The notes under the pieces are model-generated. The model had not been told where the DNA came from, did not search any database, and saw only the letters and a program-made list of their open reading frames with translations. A DNA stretch of 64,000 nucleotides from NCBI RefSeq assembly GCF_004923315.1, contig NZ_CP039648.1:1-64000 (forward strand), given 5' to 3'. The translations under genes and the position numbers were made by a program. Shown here piece by piece: positions 10,870-23,146 of the stretch (position 1 is the first letter of the stretch; every line of letters begins with the position of its first letter). The stretch is from Azospirillum sp. TSA2s (GTDB lineage Bacteria > Pseudomonadota > Alphaproteobacteria > Azospirillales > Azospirillaceae).

Positions 10870-12361
10870 GGACGCGCTCGACGCCTGGATGCCGGGCGCG
10901 CTGCGCCGGCTGGACGGGCTGGATACGGCTGCGCGGCTGGAATCGGTCGGGCGGGTGGAGTCGGTCGGCGACGGCATCGCCCATGTCTCCGGGTTGCCCG
11001 ATGTCCGGGTGGACGAACTTCTGCTGTTCCCCGGCGGCGTCGCCGGACTGGCCATGGATCTGGACGAGCAGATCGGCTGCGTCCTGCTGGGCGACGCCGC
11101 GAAGGTGACGGCCGGCGGCACCGTCCACGGCACCGGGACGGTGCTGCGCGTGCCGGTCGGCGATGGGCTGATGGGGCGGGTGGTCGACCCGCTGGGCAAT
11201 CCGCTGGATGACGGCCCACCGCTGGAGGCCGAAGGGTGGGAGCCGGTGGAGCGTCCCGCCCCGACCATCGCGGACCGCGCGGCTGTGTCCGAACCGCTGC
11301 TGACCGGCACCGTGGTCATCGACGCCATGTTTCCGCTCGGCCGCGGCCAGCGCGAGCTGCTGATCGGCGACCGCGCCACCGGCAAGACGGCCATCGCGGT
11401 GGACGCCATCCTCAACCAGACCGACGGCGACGTTTTCTGCATCTATGTCGCCGTCGGGCAGAAGGCGTCGGGCGTGCGCGCGGCGATCGAGGCGGTGCGC
11501 CAGGGCGGTGCGGCGGCGCGCACCCTGTTCGTCATCGCCGCCGCCGATTCGGCCCCCGGCCTGCAATGGCTGGCGCCCTATGCCGGCTTCACCATGGCCG
11601 AGTATTTCCGCGATAGCTGCCGTCACGCCCTGGTCATCGTCGACGATCTGTCGAAGCATGCGGCGGTCCACCGCCAGATCTCCCTCCTGCTGCGCCGCCC
11701 GCCGGGGCGCGAGGCCTATCCCGGCGATGTCTTCTACCTGCACAGCCGCCTGCTGGAACGCGCGGCCAAGCTGACGGCCGCCAAGGGCGGCGGCTCGCTG
11801 ACCGCCTTGCCCATCGCCGAAACCCAGAGCGGCAACCTGTCGGCCTACATTCCGACCAACCTGATCTCCATCACCGACGGGCAGGTCTGCCTGGATGCCA
11901 AGCTGTTCTACGAGGGGCAGAAGCCGGCGGTGGACATCGGCCGCAGCGTGTCGCGCGTCGGCGGCAAGGCCCAGCCGCCGGTGCTGCGCAATCTCGCCGA
12001 ACCGCTGCGGCTCGACTACGCCCAGTTCCTGGAGTTGGAGGTCTTCACCCGCTTCGGCGGACTGGTGGACGAGCGGACGCGCAAGGCGGTGGCGCACGGC
12101 CAGCGCATGCGAGCCCTGTTGGCCCAGCGCCACCTGTCGCCCCGCCCGCTGGCGGTCCAGGCGGCGCAGTTGCTGGCGTTGGCCGACGGCACGCTGGATG
12201 GCCTGCCGCTGGAGGCGATCCCCCGCTTCCAGGCGGCACTCGCCACCCTGGCCGCCGCCCGCCCGCCAAAGATCGGCGAGAAGCTGGACGACGCCACCAA
12301 GACGGCATTGCGCGACCTGATCGCGCAAGCGGTCGTCGGCCTTGGCGGAGCCACGCCATGA
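10832..12361 (+). CDS. atpA: N-ATPase subunit alpha
   Basis: This is the non-catalytic alpha subunit, 509 residues. Walker A is [10 protein letters not shown] (Lys185), Walker B lies in [15 protein letters not shown], and a C-terminal helical domain follows. The ATG at 10832 lies inside the end of atpF and has GAGGAGA about nine bases upstream; an ATG at 10850 is possible but less well placed. Alpha and beta alternate in the hexamer that hydrolyses ATP. The gene's stop overlaps the atpG start as ATGA. Confidence 0.95.
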   Translation: MTPQEAMPTPSLEDALDAWMPGALRRLDGLDTAARLESVGRVESVGDGIAHVSGLPDVRVDELLLFPGGVAGLAMDLDEQIGCVLLGDAAKVTAGGTVHGTGTVLRVPVGDGLMGRVVDPLGNPLDDGPPLEAEGWEPVERPAPTIADRAAVSEPLLTGTVVIDAMFPLGRGQRELLIGDRATGKTAIAVDAILNQTDGDVFCIYVAVGQKASGVRAAIEAVRQGGAAARTLFVIAAADSAPGLQWLAPYAGFTMAEYFRDSCRHALVIVDDLSKHAAVHRQISLLLRRPPGREAYPGDVFYLHSRLLERAAKLTAAKGGGSLTALPIAETQSGNLSAYIPTNLISITDGQVCLDAKLFYEGQKPAVDIGRSVSRVGGKAQPPVLRNLAEPLRLDYAQFLELEVFTRFGGLVDERTRKAVAHGQRMRALLAQRHLSPRPLAVQAAQLLALADGTLDGLPLEAIPRFQAALATLAAARPPKIGEKLDDATKTALRDLIAQAVVGLGGATP

Positions 12362-13197
12362 CGGAACGGTTGACGGAGGTCGAAGCGCGGCGGGCCAGCG
12401 TGCAGGATTTGGGGGCGGTGACCGACGTCATGCGCTCGCTCGCCGCCATGCGGCTGCAGCAGGCGCTCGGCACGCTGGCCGGCACCCGCGCCTATGCCGA
12501 GGTGATCGCCGGGGCGCTGGCCCAGGCGGCCACTCTGCTGGACGATGCCCCGATGCAGTGGCCGGCGAACGGACGCGGCCACTCCGCGCTCGTGCTGTTC
12601 GCGCCGGAACACGGCTTCGTCGGCGCCTTCGCCGAACGGCTGGTCGAAGCGGCGCTCGCCGCTCCGCCCGGCTGTGCGTTGTGGGTGGTGGGCCAGCGCG
12701 GCGCCGCCCTGCTGGACGAACGTGGCCGTCCGCCCGCCTGGTGCGCGGCGATGGCGACCAACACCGACGCCGTCACCACCACCGCCCGGCGCGTCGCCGA
12801 CGCGCTTTATCGCGCCGCGGCGGACGGGCGGCTGGGCCGGGTGGAACTGCTCTATGGCCGCACCAACGCCGGCGCGCCGCCGGAACTGGTGCGCCGGCCG
12901 CTGCTGCCGCTCGGCCTGCCGCGGGACGGTGCCCGGCCGGTGCCGCCGCTGATCAACATGCCGCCTCGCGAGCTGATCGCCCGGCTGGTGGACGAGTATG
13001 TCTTCGCCCTGCTGGCCGACGCCGCAATGGAGAGCTTCGCCGCGGAGAATGCCGCCCGCCTCACCACCATGATGACCGCCCGCCACAACATCGAAACCAC
13101 GTTGGACGAACTGACCGCAACGGCGCGCCACCTGCGCCAGGAGCAGGTCACGAATGAGCTGATCGAGCTGGTGTCGGGGGCCGAGGCGATGGGGTGA
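12358..13197 (+). CDS. atpG: N-ATPase subunit gamma
   Basis: This is the central stalk subunit, 279 residues. The N-terminal helix contains [20 protein letters not shown]. The C-terminal helix contains [17 protein letters not shown] and is followed by a long helix to the end, as gamma requires. Sequence divergence from housekeeping gamma is high between these helices, as in other N-ATPases. It is the last gene of the operon. Its final 50 bases overlap the end of xdhC on the opposite strand. Confidence 0.9.
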   Translation: MTERLTEVEARRASVQDLGAVTDVMRSLAAMRLQQALGTLAGTRAYAEVIAGALAQAATLLDDAPMQWPANGRGHSALVLFAPEHGFVGAFAERLVEAALAAPPGCALWVVGQRGAALLDERGRPPAWCAAMATNTDAVTTTARRVADALYRAAADGRLGRVELLYGRTNAGAPPELVRRPLLPLGLPRDGARPVPPLINMPPRELIARLVDEYVFALLADAAMESFAAENAARLTTMMTARHNIETTLDELTATARHLRQEQVTNELIELVSGAEAMG

Positions 13198-14001
13198 GAG
13201 GGCGCGCGAACGCCATCAGCAGTTCCGCCGCGACGAGCGCCGCGATCACCTCCGGCCGCTTGTCGCCGGTTAGCGCGGCACCGATGGGACAGGTCAGCCC
13301 CTCCAATACATTGACCTCCCGTCCCCGCGCCCGGAACCAGCGCTCGAACTTCGCCCTCTTCGTCGCCGAGCCGATCATGCCGACATAGGCCGCATCGCCC
13401 CGGCGCAAGGCCGCCTCGGTGATCTCGAAATCCAGCGCGTGGCTGTGGGTCAGCACCAGATAGCCCGCGCCGGCGGGCGCGTTCGCCAGCGGGTCGAGCG
13501 GGCTGTCGGTGAGGATGCGCTCAACCCCGGTAGGGATCGTTTCGGGAAACTCCTGCGCCCGGCCGTCGATCCACAGCAGGCGCAGCGGCAGCGGGGCGAA
13601 GGCCGCCGCCATCGCCCGCCCGACATGGCCGGCACCGAACAGCAGCAGGGTCGGACGCGCCGTCAGTTCCCGGCGCTCCCGCTCCTGCAAAGCGGCGAGG
13701 GTGGCGGCGTCGGCGCGCTCCAGGCGCAGCACGACATGCCCGCCGCAGCACTGGCCGGTCGCCGGCCCCAGCGGCAGGTCGAGCGTCTCAGCGACGGTGC
13801 CGTCCTCCAGCATCCGCCGCGCGGTGGCAATGGCGGTCCATTCCAGCCGGCCGCCACCGACGGTGCCGGCGCAAGCCTGCCTCCCCACCAGCATGCCGGC
13901 CCCTTCCTCCCGCGGGGTGGAGCCGCGCGCCTCGGCGACGGTGACGAGGATGGCGGGGGCGCCTTGGGACAGCCAGTCGGAGAGGGTGGCGGCGAGGGTT
14001 G

Positions 14002-14005
<4 letters not shown>
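13148..14005 (-). CDS. xdhC: Xanthine dehydrogenase accessory protein XdhC
   Basis: This 285-residue protein carries the XdhC N-terminal pattern VTVAEARGSTPREEGAGM and the cysteine pair in GQCCGGHVVL. A Rossmann-like C-terminal half contains LLFGAGHVGRAMA and YVGMIGSATKRAKFE. XdhC inserts the sulfurated molybdenum cofactor into XdhB. The ATG at 14005 overlaps the xdhB stop as ATGA, so expression is coupled to xdhAB. The C-terminal 20 residues are proline- and serine-rich. They are encoded over the convergent end of atpG and look like run-through sequence. Confidence 0.93.
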
Positions 14006-16492
<2,487 letters not shown>

Positions 16493-16500
<8 letters not shown>

Positions 16501-17965
16501 GGGCAAGCCTCCGGTCGCCGACCAGACGGGTTTCCGCCGCCGGGTCGCTGGTCTCGACATACAGCTTCATCAGCAAATTCGCGGCCACGGCGGAGCGGTA
16601 GGCCGCACTGGCCCGCCAATCCGACAGCGGCGCGTAATCGTCCGCCAGCGCCTCCATCCCCTGGCGAACGCTGTCCTCGGTCCAATGACGGCCCAGCAGC
16701 ACAGCCTCGGCCCCGCCGGCGCGTTTCGGGGTGCCGGCCATGCCGCCGAAGGCGATGCGGATGTCGGCGACCCGCCCCTCGCCGTCCAGCGTCAGGCGGA
16801 AGGCGCCGCAGACGGCGGAGATGTCCTGGTCGAAGCGCTTGGCGATCTTGTAGGCACGGAAGCGCATCCCCGCCGCCGGTTTGGGCAGGATCACCGCCTC
16901 GACGAACTCGCCCTCGCGGCGGTCCTGCTTGCCGTATTCGATGAAGAAATTCTCCAGCGGCAGTTCGCGCGTCTCCTCGCCGCGCCGCAGCCGCAGGGTG
17001 GCGCCGCAGGCGATCAGCGCCGGCGGCGTGTCGCCGATGGGGGAGCCGTTGGCGATGTTGCCGCCGATGGTGCCCATGTTGCGCACCTGCTCCGCCCCGA
17101 TGCGGCGGATCAACTCGCCGAAATCGGGATAGAGCGCGGCGATCCGCTCCGCCGCGTCGCTGTAGGTGACGCCGGCCCCGATCACCAGCGCGTCGCCGCG
17201 ATCCTCGATCCGCCGCAGGGCGCGGACCCGGCCGGTGTAGATCACCGTCGCCAGCACGCGCTGGAACTTGGTCACCCACAGCCCGACATCGGTCGCCCCC
17301 GCAACGATGGTGGCGCCGGGGTTGTCGAGCAGGAGCTGGGCCAATTGCGGCACCGTGGCCGGCGCCAGGAACCGCCGCCCGCCGGCCCCGACGCTGAGGA
17401 TTTCCTCGTCGCGCAGGGCTTTCAGCTTCTCCGCCATCGTTTCGCGGTCGGCGAAGCGGTCAGCATCCCGGTCGCCGATCCCGTACATGGCATGGGCGGC
17501 GCGGACGATGGGCTCGTAACCGGTGCAGCGGCACAAATTCCCCGCCAGCGCGTCGTCGATCCGCTGGCCGTCCGGCCGCTCCTCGTTCAGGTAGAGCGCC
17601 AGCAACGACATGACGAAGCCCGGCGTGCAGAAGCCGCATTGCGAGCCGTGGCAATCGACCATCGCCTGCTGCACCGGGTGCAGCGCGCCGTCCGGACCCT
17701 TCAGATGCTCCACCGTCAGCAGCCGGCAGCCGTCCAGCGTGGCGAGGAAGCGGATGCAGGCGTTCACCGCCTCGTAACGCAGGGTGTCGCCGTCCAGCCG
17801 CCCGACAACCACGGTGCAGGCGCCGCAATCGCCCTCCGCACAGCCTTCCTTGGTGCCGACCCGGCGTTCCGACAGCCGCAGCCAGTCGAGCACCGTCAGG
17901 GTCGGATCGACCGCGTCGATCTCCCGAAGCTCGTCGCCGAGATAGAAGCGGAGGCGCTGGCGCAT
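16493..17965 (-). CDS. xdhA: Xanthine dehydrogenase, iron-sulfur/FAD subunit XdhA
   Basis: This 490-residue small subunit starts with a plant-type 2Fe-2S domain (GCAEGDCGACTVV near residues 40-55). The second, helical 2Fe-2S domain has CGFCTPGF and NLCRCTGY. The FAD domain starts near residue 195, with ATIVAGATDVG and NMGTIGGNIANGSPIGD. Electrons pass from the molybdenum centre through both clusters to FAD and NAD+. This is the first gene of xdhABC. The promoter should lie in the 276-base gap to 18241, which also contains a palindromic repeat. Confidence 0.95.
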
Positions 17966-18106
17966 GGCTGCTCCCGATGAACTGGTGACGATGTGACGCA
18001 GTATTTCACCGACGTCGACTCTGTCACCAGATCGGCAGCGCGGGAAAGAGTTTCAAACGATTTGCAAAAGAGCGGTGGGGGTTTGTGCCCTCGGCTCGCG
18101 TTCATT

Positions 18107-18228
18107 GCCCCCTCCCTAACCCTCCCCCGCTTCGCGGGAGAGGGAACTGCCGCCGCTTCACGAAGAAGTTAAGCCGCCAAGCGTCCTACCCCCTCTACCG
18201 CGAAGCGGGGGAGGGATGGGGAGGGGGC
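18107..18228. repeat. Paired palindromic repeat upstream of xdhA
   Basis: Two oppositely oriented GC-rich hairpins face each other across about 45 bases: CCTCCCCCGCTTCGCGGGAGAGGG near 18121, and CCGCGAAGCGGGGGAGGG near 18198. The flanking arms CCCCTCCCTAACC and GGATGGGGAGGGGG are complementary. This is a variant of the window's repeat family with TTCG-type loops. It lies between xdhA and the unknown gene at 18.2-18.9 kb. It could terminate the transcript entering from the left or be a passive repeat. Confidence 0.7.
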
Positions 18229-18241
18229 ACACGCCGCCCTC

Positions 18242-18901
18242 TCAAGCACTTCCCTCCGGCGTCATCGTCGCCAATCCCCCATCCGCCCGCACCGACGCCA
18301 GCGTCAGCGCATGCCAGTAGAGGTCCAGCAGGGCCGCCGGCATGCCGCCTTCCTCATGGCCTTCCATCGGCAGGATGGCGGCGGCATGGGCAAGCGCGGC
18401 GGTGGCGGCGTTCGGACTGCGCGACACCGCATCGCCCAACAGCCCAAGAGTCTGTCCCAGCGCGGCGGCATCGAAACGCAGCAGGGCGGGCGGCACGGTG
18501 ATCTGCGCCTCGCCCCCGCGCAGGCGGCCGACGGCGATGTAGACATGCAGCAGGTCGGGCCGCTCCTCCGGCCGCAGCAGGGCGGCGACGATACGGTTGC
18601 CGGTCAAAGGGCCGGTGCCGTCGAACTCGTACATGGTGGCGCGCTCGCCCTGGCGGGTGGCGGCAAGGCCGGCGAGGCGGGCGGTCAGCGGCTCCCCGGC
18701 GCGGCGGTTGGCCTCGTCGAACAAAGCGGGGTGGCTGCCGCCCTCGCTCAGCACCACCAGCGGGGCGTCGGTCGCCGCCGCGGCGGCCAGCAGGCGGGCC
18801 AGCACGGCGAAGGGATCGCTGCCCGCCTCGCCCGCTTCCGCTTCCAGCAGGCCGGCACCACGGCGCAGCACGGCCTCCGCAAAGCTGATGTCGATGTCCA
18901 T
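18242..18901 (-). CDS. Unrecognised soluble protein, 219 residues
   Basis: I do not recognise this protein. It has no signal peptide, membrane helix or cysteine-rich motif. It is Ala/Leu-rich with acidic patches and reads as a globular alpha/beta protein, with strands such as APLVVLSEGG and LLHVYIAVG. The start is well supported: GGAAGG lies about seven bases before the ATG at 18901. It lies 57 bases downstream of cydB on the same strand, so it may be co-transcribed with the bd oxidase. A role in oxidase biogenesis would be a guess. Confidence 0.6.
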   Translation of the reverse strand: MDIDISFAEAVLRRGAGLLEAEAGEAGSDPFAVLARLLAAAAATDAPLVVLSEGGSHPALFDEANRRAGEPLTARLAGLAATRQGERATMYEFDGTGPLTGNRIVAALLRPEERPDLLHVYIAVGRLRGGEAQITVPPALLRFDAAALGQTLGLLGDAVSRSPNAATAALAHAAAILPMEGHEEGGMPAALLDLYWHALTLASVRADGGLATMTPEGSA

Positions 18902-18958
18902 GGCCGAGCCTTCCTCCCTGACGACGGAGCCCCTTTTAGGCCGGGGCGCCCCGTCCGC

Positions 18959-19978
18959 TCAATGGTAACCGAAGGCGCCCGTCACCTTTCCGCGGAAGAT
19001 CCAGTAGGAATAGGCGGTGTAGCCCAGGATCGCCGGGATCAGGAAGGCCATGCCGACCAGCAGGAACACCTGCGTCTCCGGCGGGGCCGCCGCCTCCCAC
19101 ACGGTGACGCCGGGCGGGATCAGGTGCGGCCACAGGCTGATGGCGAGGCCGAGGTAAGACAGGGCGAACAGCGCCATCGACAGCACGAAGGGCGCCACGT
19201 CCCGGCTTTTGTCGATGGCCCGCCACAGGGCGACGGCCAGCGCCGCCGTGAGGATGGGCACCGGCGACAGGAGGATCAGGCTGGGCATGGAGAACCAGCG
19301 CTGGGCGATCTGCGGCAACAGGAAGGGCGTCCACAGGCTGACCACCGCCACGCCGACCAGAACCACCAGCATCAGCAGCCGCGCCATGCGGAAGCACCAG
19401 TCCTGCAACGGCCCGATGGTCCGCCAGATCAGCCATGTCGCCCCGAGCAGCGCATAGCCCACCACCAGCGCCACCCCGCAGAACAGGCTGAAGGGCGACA
19501 GCCAGTGCAGCATGCCGCCGACGAACTGCCGCCCGTAGACCGGAATCCCCTGGATGAAGGATCCCAGAACGACGCCCTGCGCGAAGGTCGCCAGCAACGA
19601 GCCGAGAAAGAAGGAGCGGTTCCACCAATGCCGCCCCGCCCGCGCCTTGAAACGGAACTCGAAGGCGACGCCACGGAAGATCAGGGCGATCAGCATGACC
19701 AGCAGCGGCAGATACATCGCCGGCAGGACCACCGCATAGGCGATGGGAAAGGCCGCGAACAGCCCGGCTCCGCCCAGCACCAGCCAGGTCTCGTTGAAGT
19801 CCCAGACCGGCGCCACCGTGTTCATCATGGTGTCGCGGTCCTCCTCCGTCGGGGCGAAGGGATAGAGGATGCCGATGCCGAGGTCGAAGCCGTCCATCAG
19901 CACATACATGAACACCGCGAAGCCGACGATCCCGACCCAGATCAGGGTCAGCAGGCTTCCTTCCGCAATTTCCTGCAT
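18959..19978 (-). CDS. cydB: Cytochrome bd-type oxidase subunit II
   Basis: This is a 339-residue membrane protein with about eight to nine transmembrane helices. The N-terminal signature YVLMDGFDLGIGILYPF is diagnostic of CydB/CioB, and WDFNETWLVLGG follows. The C-terminus has the ILGYTAYSYWIFRGKV pattern. It pairs with the CydA-like protein encoded just upstream; only five bases separate the genes. The start at 19978 is an ATG. The complex reduces O2 with quinol without pumping protons. Confidence 0.93.
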   Translation of the reverse strand: MQEIAEGSLLTLIWVGIVGFAVFMYVLMDGFDLGIGILYPFAPTEEDRDTMMNTVAPVWDFNETWLVLGGAGLFAAFPIAYAVVLPAMYLPLLVMLIALIFRGVAFEFRFKARAGRHWWNRSFFLGSLLATFAQGVVLGSFIQGIPVYGRQFVGGMLHWLSPFSLFCGVALVVGYALLGATWLIWRTIGPLQDWCFRMARLLMLVVLVGVAVVSLWTPFLLPQIAQRWFSMPSLILLSPVPILTAALAVALWRAIDKSRDVAPFVLSMALFALSYLGLAISLWPHLIPPGVTVWEAAAPPETQVFLLVGMAFLIPAILGYTAYSYWIFRGKVTGAFGYH

Positions 19979-19983
19979 CGAGC

Positions 19984-21381
19984 TTACTCCGCCGCTTCGA
20001 GGGACTGGTCGGTGGCCGACAGCGGCCGTTTCGGGCTCTGCGCCTCCGGCGGCTGGGGGGCATCGTGGATGTGCGTCGGGCCGGTGCGCAGCAGGCGGAT
20101 CAGGTAATAGGTGCCGGCACCGTAGATGATGGTGTAGGCGACGACGAAGGACAGCAGCGAGATCAGCGCGGCCTCCGTCGTCAGGGATGGGGTAACCGCG
20201 TCGGCCGTTTTGAGATGGCCGTAGACCACATAGGGCTGGCGCCCGATCTCGGTGGTGAACCAGCCGGCCAGGATGGCGACGAAGCCGATGGGCATGCAGC
20301 CGACCAGAATGCGGTTGAACCAGTCGCTGTTGTACAGCCGGCCGCGGAAGCGCAACACCAGGTGAACCACCGCCACCGTCAGCATCAACAGGCCGATGCC
20401 GACCATCAGGCGGAAGGTCCAGAAGATGATGCGCGGATCGGGGCGCTCGTCGGCCGGGAACTGCTTCAGGCCGGGCACCGTGCCGTTGAAGTCGTGGGTC
20501 AGGATCAGGCTGGACAGGGCCGGGATGCCGATCTCCAGATGGTTGGTCTCCTTCTCCACGTCGGGGATGGCGAACAGCACCAGCGGCGCGCGCGGGCCGC
20601 CCTCCCAATTGCCTTCCATCGCGGCGATCTTGGCCGGCTGGTATTCCAGCGTGTTCAGCCCATGCTCGTCGCCGAGGAAGATCTGCAAGGGCGCCAGAAC
20701 GGTGATGAGGGCGAGCGCCATGCCGAGCCCCAGCTTCGCATGGTCGAAATGCCGGCGCTTCAGCAGGTAGAAGGCGCTGATGCCGGCGACGACGAAGCTG
20801 GTGGTCAGGAACATCGCCGTCACCATGTGGGCGAGGCGATAGGGGAAGGACGGGTTGAACACCACCTGCCACCAGTCGGTGACGAAGTAACGGCCGTCCC
20901 GGATCTCGAAGCCGGCCGGGGTGTGCATCCAGCTGTTGGCCGACAGGATCCAGAAGGACGACAGCAGCGTGCCCAATGCCACCAGACAGGCCGCCATCAG
21001 ATGGATGCCGCGCGGCACCCGGTCGCGCCCGAACAGCAGGATGCCGAGGAAGGCGGCCTCAAGGAAGAAGGCGGTCACGACCTCGTACTGGATCAGCGGA
21101 CCCAACACGTTGCCCACCGTGTCGGACCAGCGGCTCCAGTTGGTGCCGAACTGATAGGACATGACGATGCCCGACACCACACCCAGCCCGAAGGACAGCG
21201 CGAAGATCCGCGTCCAGAACTCCGACAGGCTGCGGTAGATGCCCTTGCCGGTGCCCACCCACAGCGCCTCCAGGAGCGCGATCCAGCAGGCTAGTCCAAC
21301 CGTGAAGCTGGGGAACAGGATGTGGAAGGAGATCGTGAACGCGAACTGGATTCGCGACAGGATCAATGGATCGAGGTCCAT
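19984..21381 (-). CDS. cydA: Cytochrome bd-type oxidase subunit I, short Q-loop (CIO type)
   Basis: This quinol oxidase subunit of 465 residues binds the haems. The N-terminal haem ligand is His20 in TISFHILFPSFTVG. The conserved motif near the fourth fifth reads GRQPYVVYG where E. coli has GRQPW. The Q-loop between helices VI and VII is short compared with E. coli CydA, which places the protein with cyanide-insensitive oxidases (CioA). I start at the ATG at 21381, which precedes the conserved MDLDPLILSRIQFAF. An upstream extension lacks family sequence. It is the first gene of cydAB. Confidence 0.93.
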   Translation of the reverse strand: MDLDPLILSRIQFAFTISFHILFPSFTVGLACWIALLEALWVGTGKGIYRSLSEFWTRIFALSFGLGVVSGIVMSYQFGTNWSRWSDTVGNVLGPLIQYEVVTAFFLEAAFLGILLFGRDRVPRGIHLMAACLVALGTLLSSFWILSANSWMHTPAGFEIRDGRYFVTDWWQVVFNPSFPYRLAHMVTAMFLTTSFVVAGISAFYLLKRRHFDHAKLGLGMALALITVLAPLQIFLGDEHGLNTLEYQPAKIAAMEGNWEGGPRAPLVLFAIPDVEKETNHLEIGIPALSSLILTHDFNGTVPGLKQFPADERPDPRIIFWTFRLMVGIGLLMLTVAVVHLVLRFRGRLYNSDWFNRILVGCMPIGFVAILAGWFTTEIGRQPYVVYGHLKTADAVTPSLTTEAALISLLSFVVAYTIIYGAGTYYLIRLLRTGPTHIHDAPQPPEAQSPKRPLSATDQSLEAAE

Positions 21382-21591
21382 GGCCGCCGCCTCTTTTGTT
21401 TGGGCGCGTGGAATGCCGTTCGCCGGGCGGAACCCGGCGCGGCTGTGGCAAGACCCCATGTAGGGTGAGTGATTGGGCCGGAAAGGGGACTAGTCTTTCG
21501 GGCTTGAGCCGGACTACGGGAAGCGGTAGCGAGGATGCGCTTTGCTGCGCGCACTGCCCCTTTGGACGATCTGGTCAGTGGGGCGGCCCGA

Positions 21592-22257
21592 TCAATGCGG
21601 TGGATAAACCGCCGTTATGCCGGAAATCACGGTTTGAGCGGCCAGCGCCGCCAGCACGATGCCCAGCACGCGGCTGACCGTGTGGATCACCGTGCGGCCC
21701 AGCAGCCGCCCGACCCGGTCGGCGCCCAGCAGGATCAGCGTCACCCCGCCGATCACCGTCGCTGCGGCGCCCAACACGCTGACCTGCCCCGCCACCGTGG
21801 TGCCGACACGGTCCATCAGCAGCAGGATGGAGGTGATGGCGCCCGGCCCGGCGATCAGCGGCACCGCCAGCGGGAAGACGGCGATGTCATGGGCATCCTC
21901 GTCGGTCATCGCCTCTCCGGTCGCACGCTCCTTGCGTTCGGAGCGCTTGGCGAACAGCATTTCGAAGGCAATCCAGAACAGCAGCGCGCCGCCGGCGATG
22001 CGGAAGGCCGGCATTTCGATCGACAGCGTCTGCAGCACGACCTTGCCGAAATAGGCAAAGAAGACCAGGACCACGAAGGCGATGGCGTTGCCGCGGAGCG
22101 CAATGATCCGCTTGTGCCGGTCATCGAAGCCGCGGGTCAGCGCGATGAAAAGAGGCACCAGCCCCGGCGGATCGACGACGACGAAAAAGACGACGAGATT
22201 GCTGATGTAGTCCGGCAATGCGGGCTCCAGCCTGATGTGATTATGGAATTGCGGCAC
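21592..22257 (-). CDS. MarC-family integral membrane protein
   Basis: This 221-residue protein has six hydrophobic segments. It carries MarC/NAAT landmarks: the N-terminal FFVVVDPPGLVPLF, and the mid-protein FPLAVPLIAGPGAITSILLL with its conserved P-L-x-x-G-P-G-A. Despite the name (multiple antibiotic resistance locus), the function of MarC proteins is not established; some relatives transport neutral amino acids. The start is uncertain: GTG at 22257, or TTG at 22218 with GGAG about ten bases upstream. Confidence 0.85.
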   Translation of the reverse strand: MPQFHNHIRLEPALPDYISNLVVFFVVVDPPGLVPLFIALTRGFDDRHKRIIALRGNAIAFVVLVFFAYFGKVVLQTLSIEMPAFRIAGGALLFWIAFEMLFAKRSERKERATGEAMTDEDAHDIAVFPLAVPLIAGPGAITSILLLMDRVGTTVAGQVSVLGAAATVIGGVTLILLGADRVGRLLGRTVIHTVSRVLGIVLAALAAQTVISGITAVYPPH

Positions 22258-22284
22258 CGATCATAGGCTTGGCGGTGCGGGGTG

Positions 22285-22977
22285 TCACCCCTCGGCCAGC
22301 GCGTGGGCGAACGCATCCACTCCCTGCACGCCAGCCGGGGTCAGCGCATAGGTGCCGCGCCCGACCCGCTCGAACCAGCCATAGACATTGCGCTGCAGCA
22401 TCGGCCCGACATCCTTGGGCGCCCCCGCCTTCCGCAGAGCCGCGACGGTCAGCGGTCCGTCGCGCAGCAGGCGGGCGATGCGCAACGCGTCCTGGCGATA
22501 GGCGGTGACGATGGCGACGCGGGTGGACCCACCCCGGTTGGGATCGCCGACCCGGCGGGCATGCTCGCCCAGCAGGCGGTGGGTGCGCTTCTTGTCCTTG
22601 CGCGGGGTATAGGGAACGGGATCGAGCAGCACGGTGACGCGGCAGTCCTCCGCCAGCCCCGGATCGACCATCAGCAGGCCGAGACCCAGCCGACGGCAGA
22701 GCTTCTTCACGTCGTTGTCGAGCGGCGACGGCCCGGTCGCCTTACGCCCCGGCTGCGGCACGGCGAGATAGACGCTGTCGCTGACCGCCAGCCGGTCCAC
22801 CCCCTGCAGAACGAGATCAAGCGTGAAGCGCTTCTTCAGTTCGACGATCACCGGCGGCTCGGAGCCACGCGTGGCGACGAGATCGCAGCCGTGGATCTCC
22901 GCCTTCACGTCATAGCCCTGGGCTTCGAGGAACGCCTTCACGGGCGCGTAGAGGTCGGTTTCGGCGGTGACGGTCAT
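22285..22977 (-). CDS. DUF2161 protein, predicted PD-(D/E)XK-type phosphodiesterase
   Basis: This is a 230-residue soluble protein. The N-terminal half has a PD-(D/E)XK-like core: a glutamate near the start (TDLYAPVKAFLE), then CDLVATRG and VIVELKKRF. The D and ExK residues are at the expected positions on adjacent strands. The C-terminal third looks like a winged helix (GPLTVAALRKAGAPKDV). DUF2161 proteins are annotated as putative nucleases; the substrate is unknown. The ATG at 22977 is chosen because a 20-residue upstream extension is encoded by the adjoining palindromic repeat. Confidence 0.75.
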   Translation of the reverse strand: MTVTAETDLYAPVKAFLEAQGYDVKAEIHGCDLVATRGSEPPVIVELKKRFTLDLVLQGVDRLAVSDSVYLAVPQPGRKATGPSPLDNDVKKLCRRLGLGLLMVDPGLAEDCRVTVLLDPVPYTPRKDKKRTHRLLGEHARRVGDPNRGGSTRVAIVTAYRQDALRIARLLRDGPLTVAALRKAGAPKDVGPMLQRNVYGWFERVGRGTYALTPAGVQGVDAFAHALAEG

Positions 22978-22980
22978 CAA

Positions 22981-23124
22981 TCCCCTCTCCCGCCCCGGGA
23001 GAGGGTGGCGCGGAGCGCCGGGTGAGGGGTGATCCAAGAAACCAGAAGCACATGGTTCCTTGCACCACCCCTCACCCTCCCCGCCTGCGGCGGGTCCCCT
23101 CCCTCTCCCGGGACGGGAGAGGGC
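22981..23124. repeat. Paired palindromic repeat between DUF2161 and mutase genes
   Basis: Two facing GC-rich elements are present. The first, at 22981-23032, contains CCTCTCCCGCCCCGGGAGAGG, then a GGCGCGGAGCGCC hairpin and GGTGAGGGGTG. The second, at 23065-23124, contains CACCCCTCACCC, then GCCTGCGGCGGG and CCTCTCCCGGGACGGGAGAGG. Each half is approximately the reverse complement of the other. This is a different subtype from the 14.0/25.3/39.7 kb elements. Confidence 0.75.
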
Positions 23125-23146
23125 TTAGGTTACCGGAAAGACAGCG

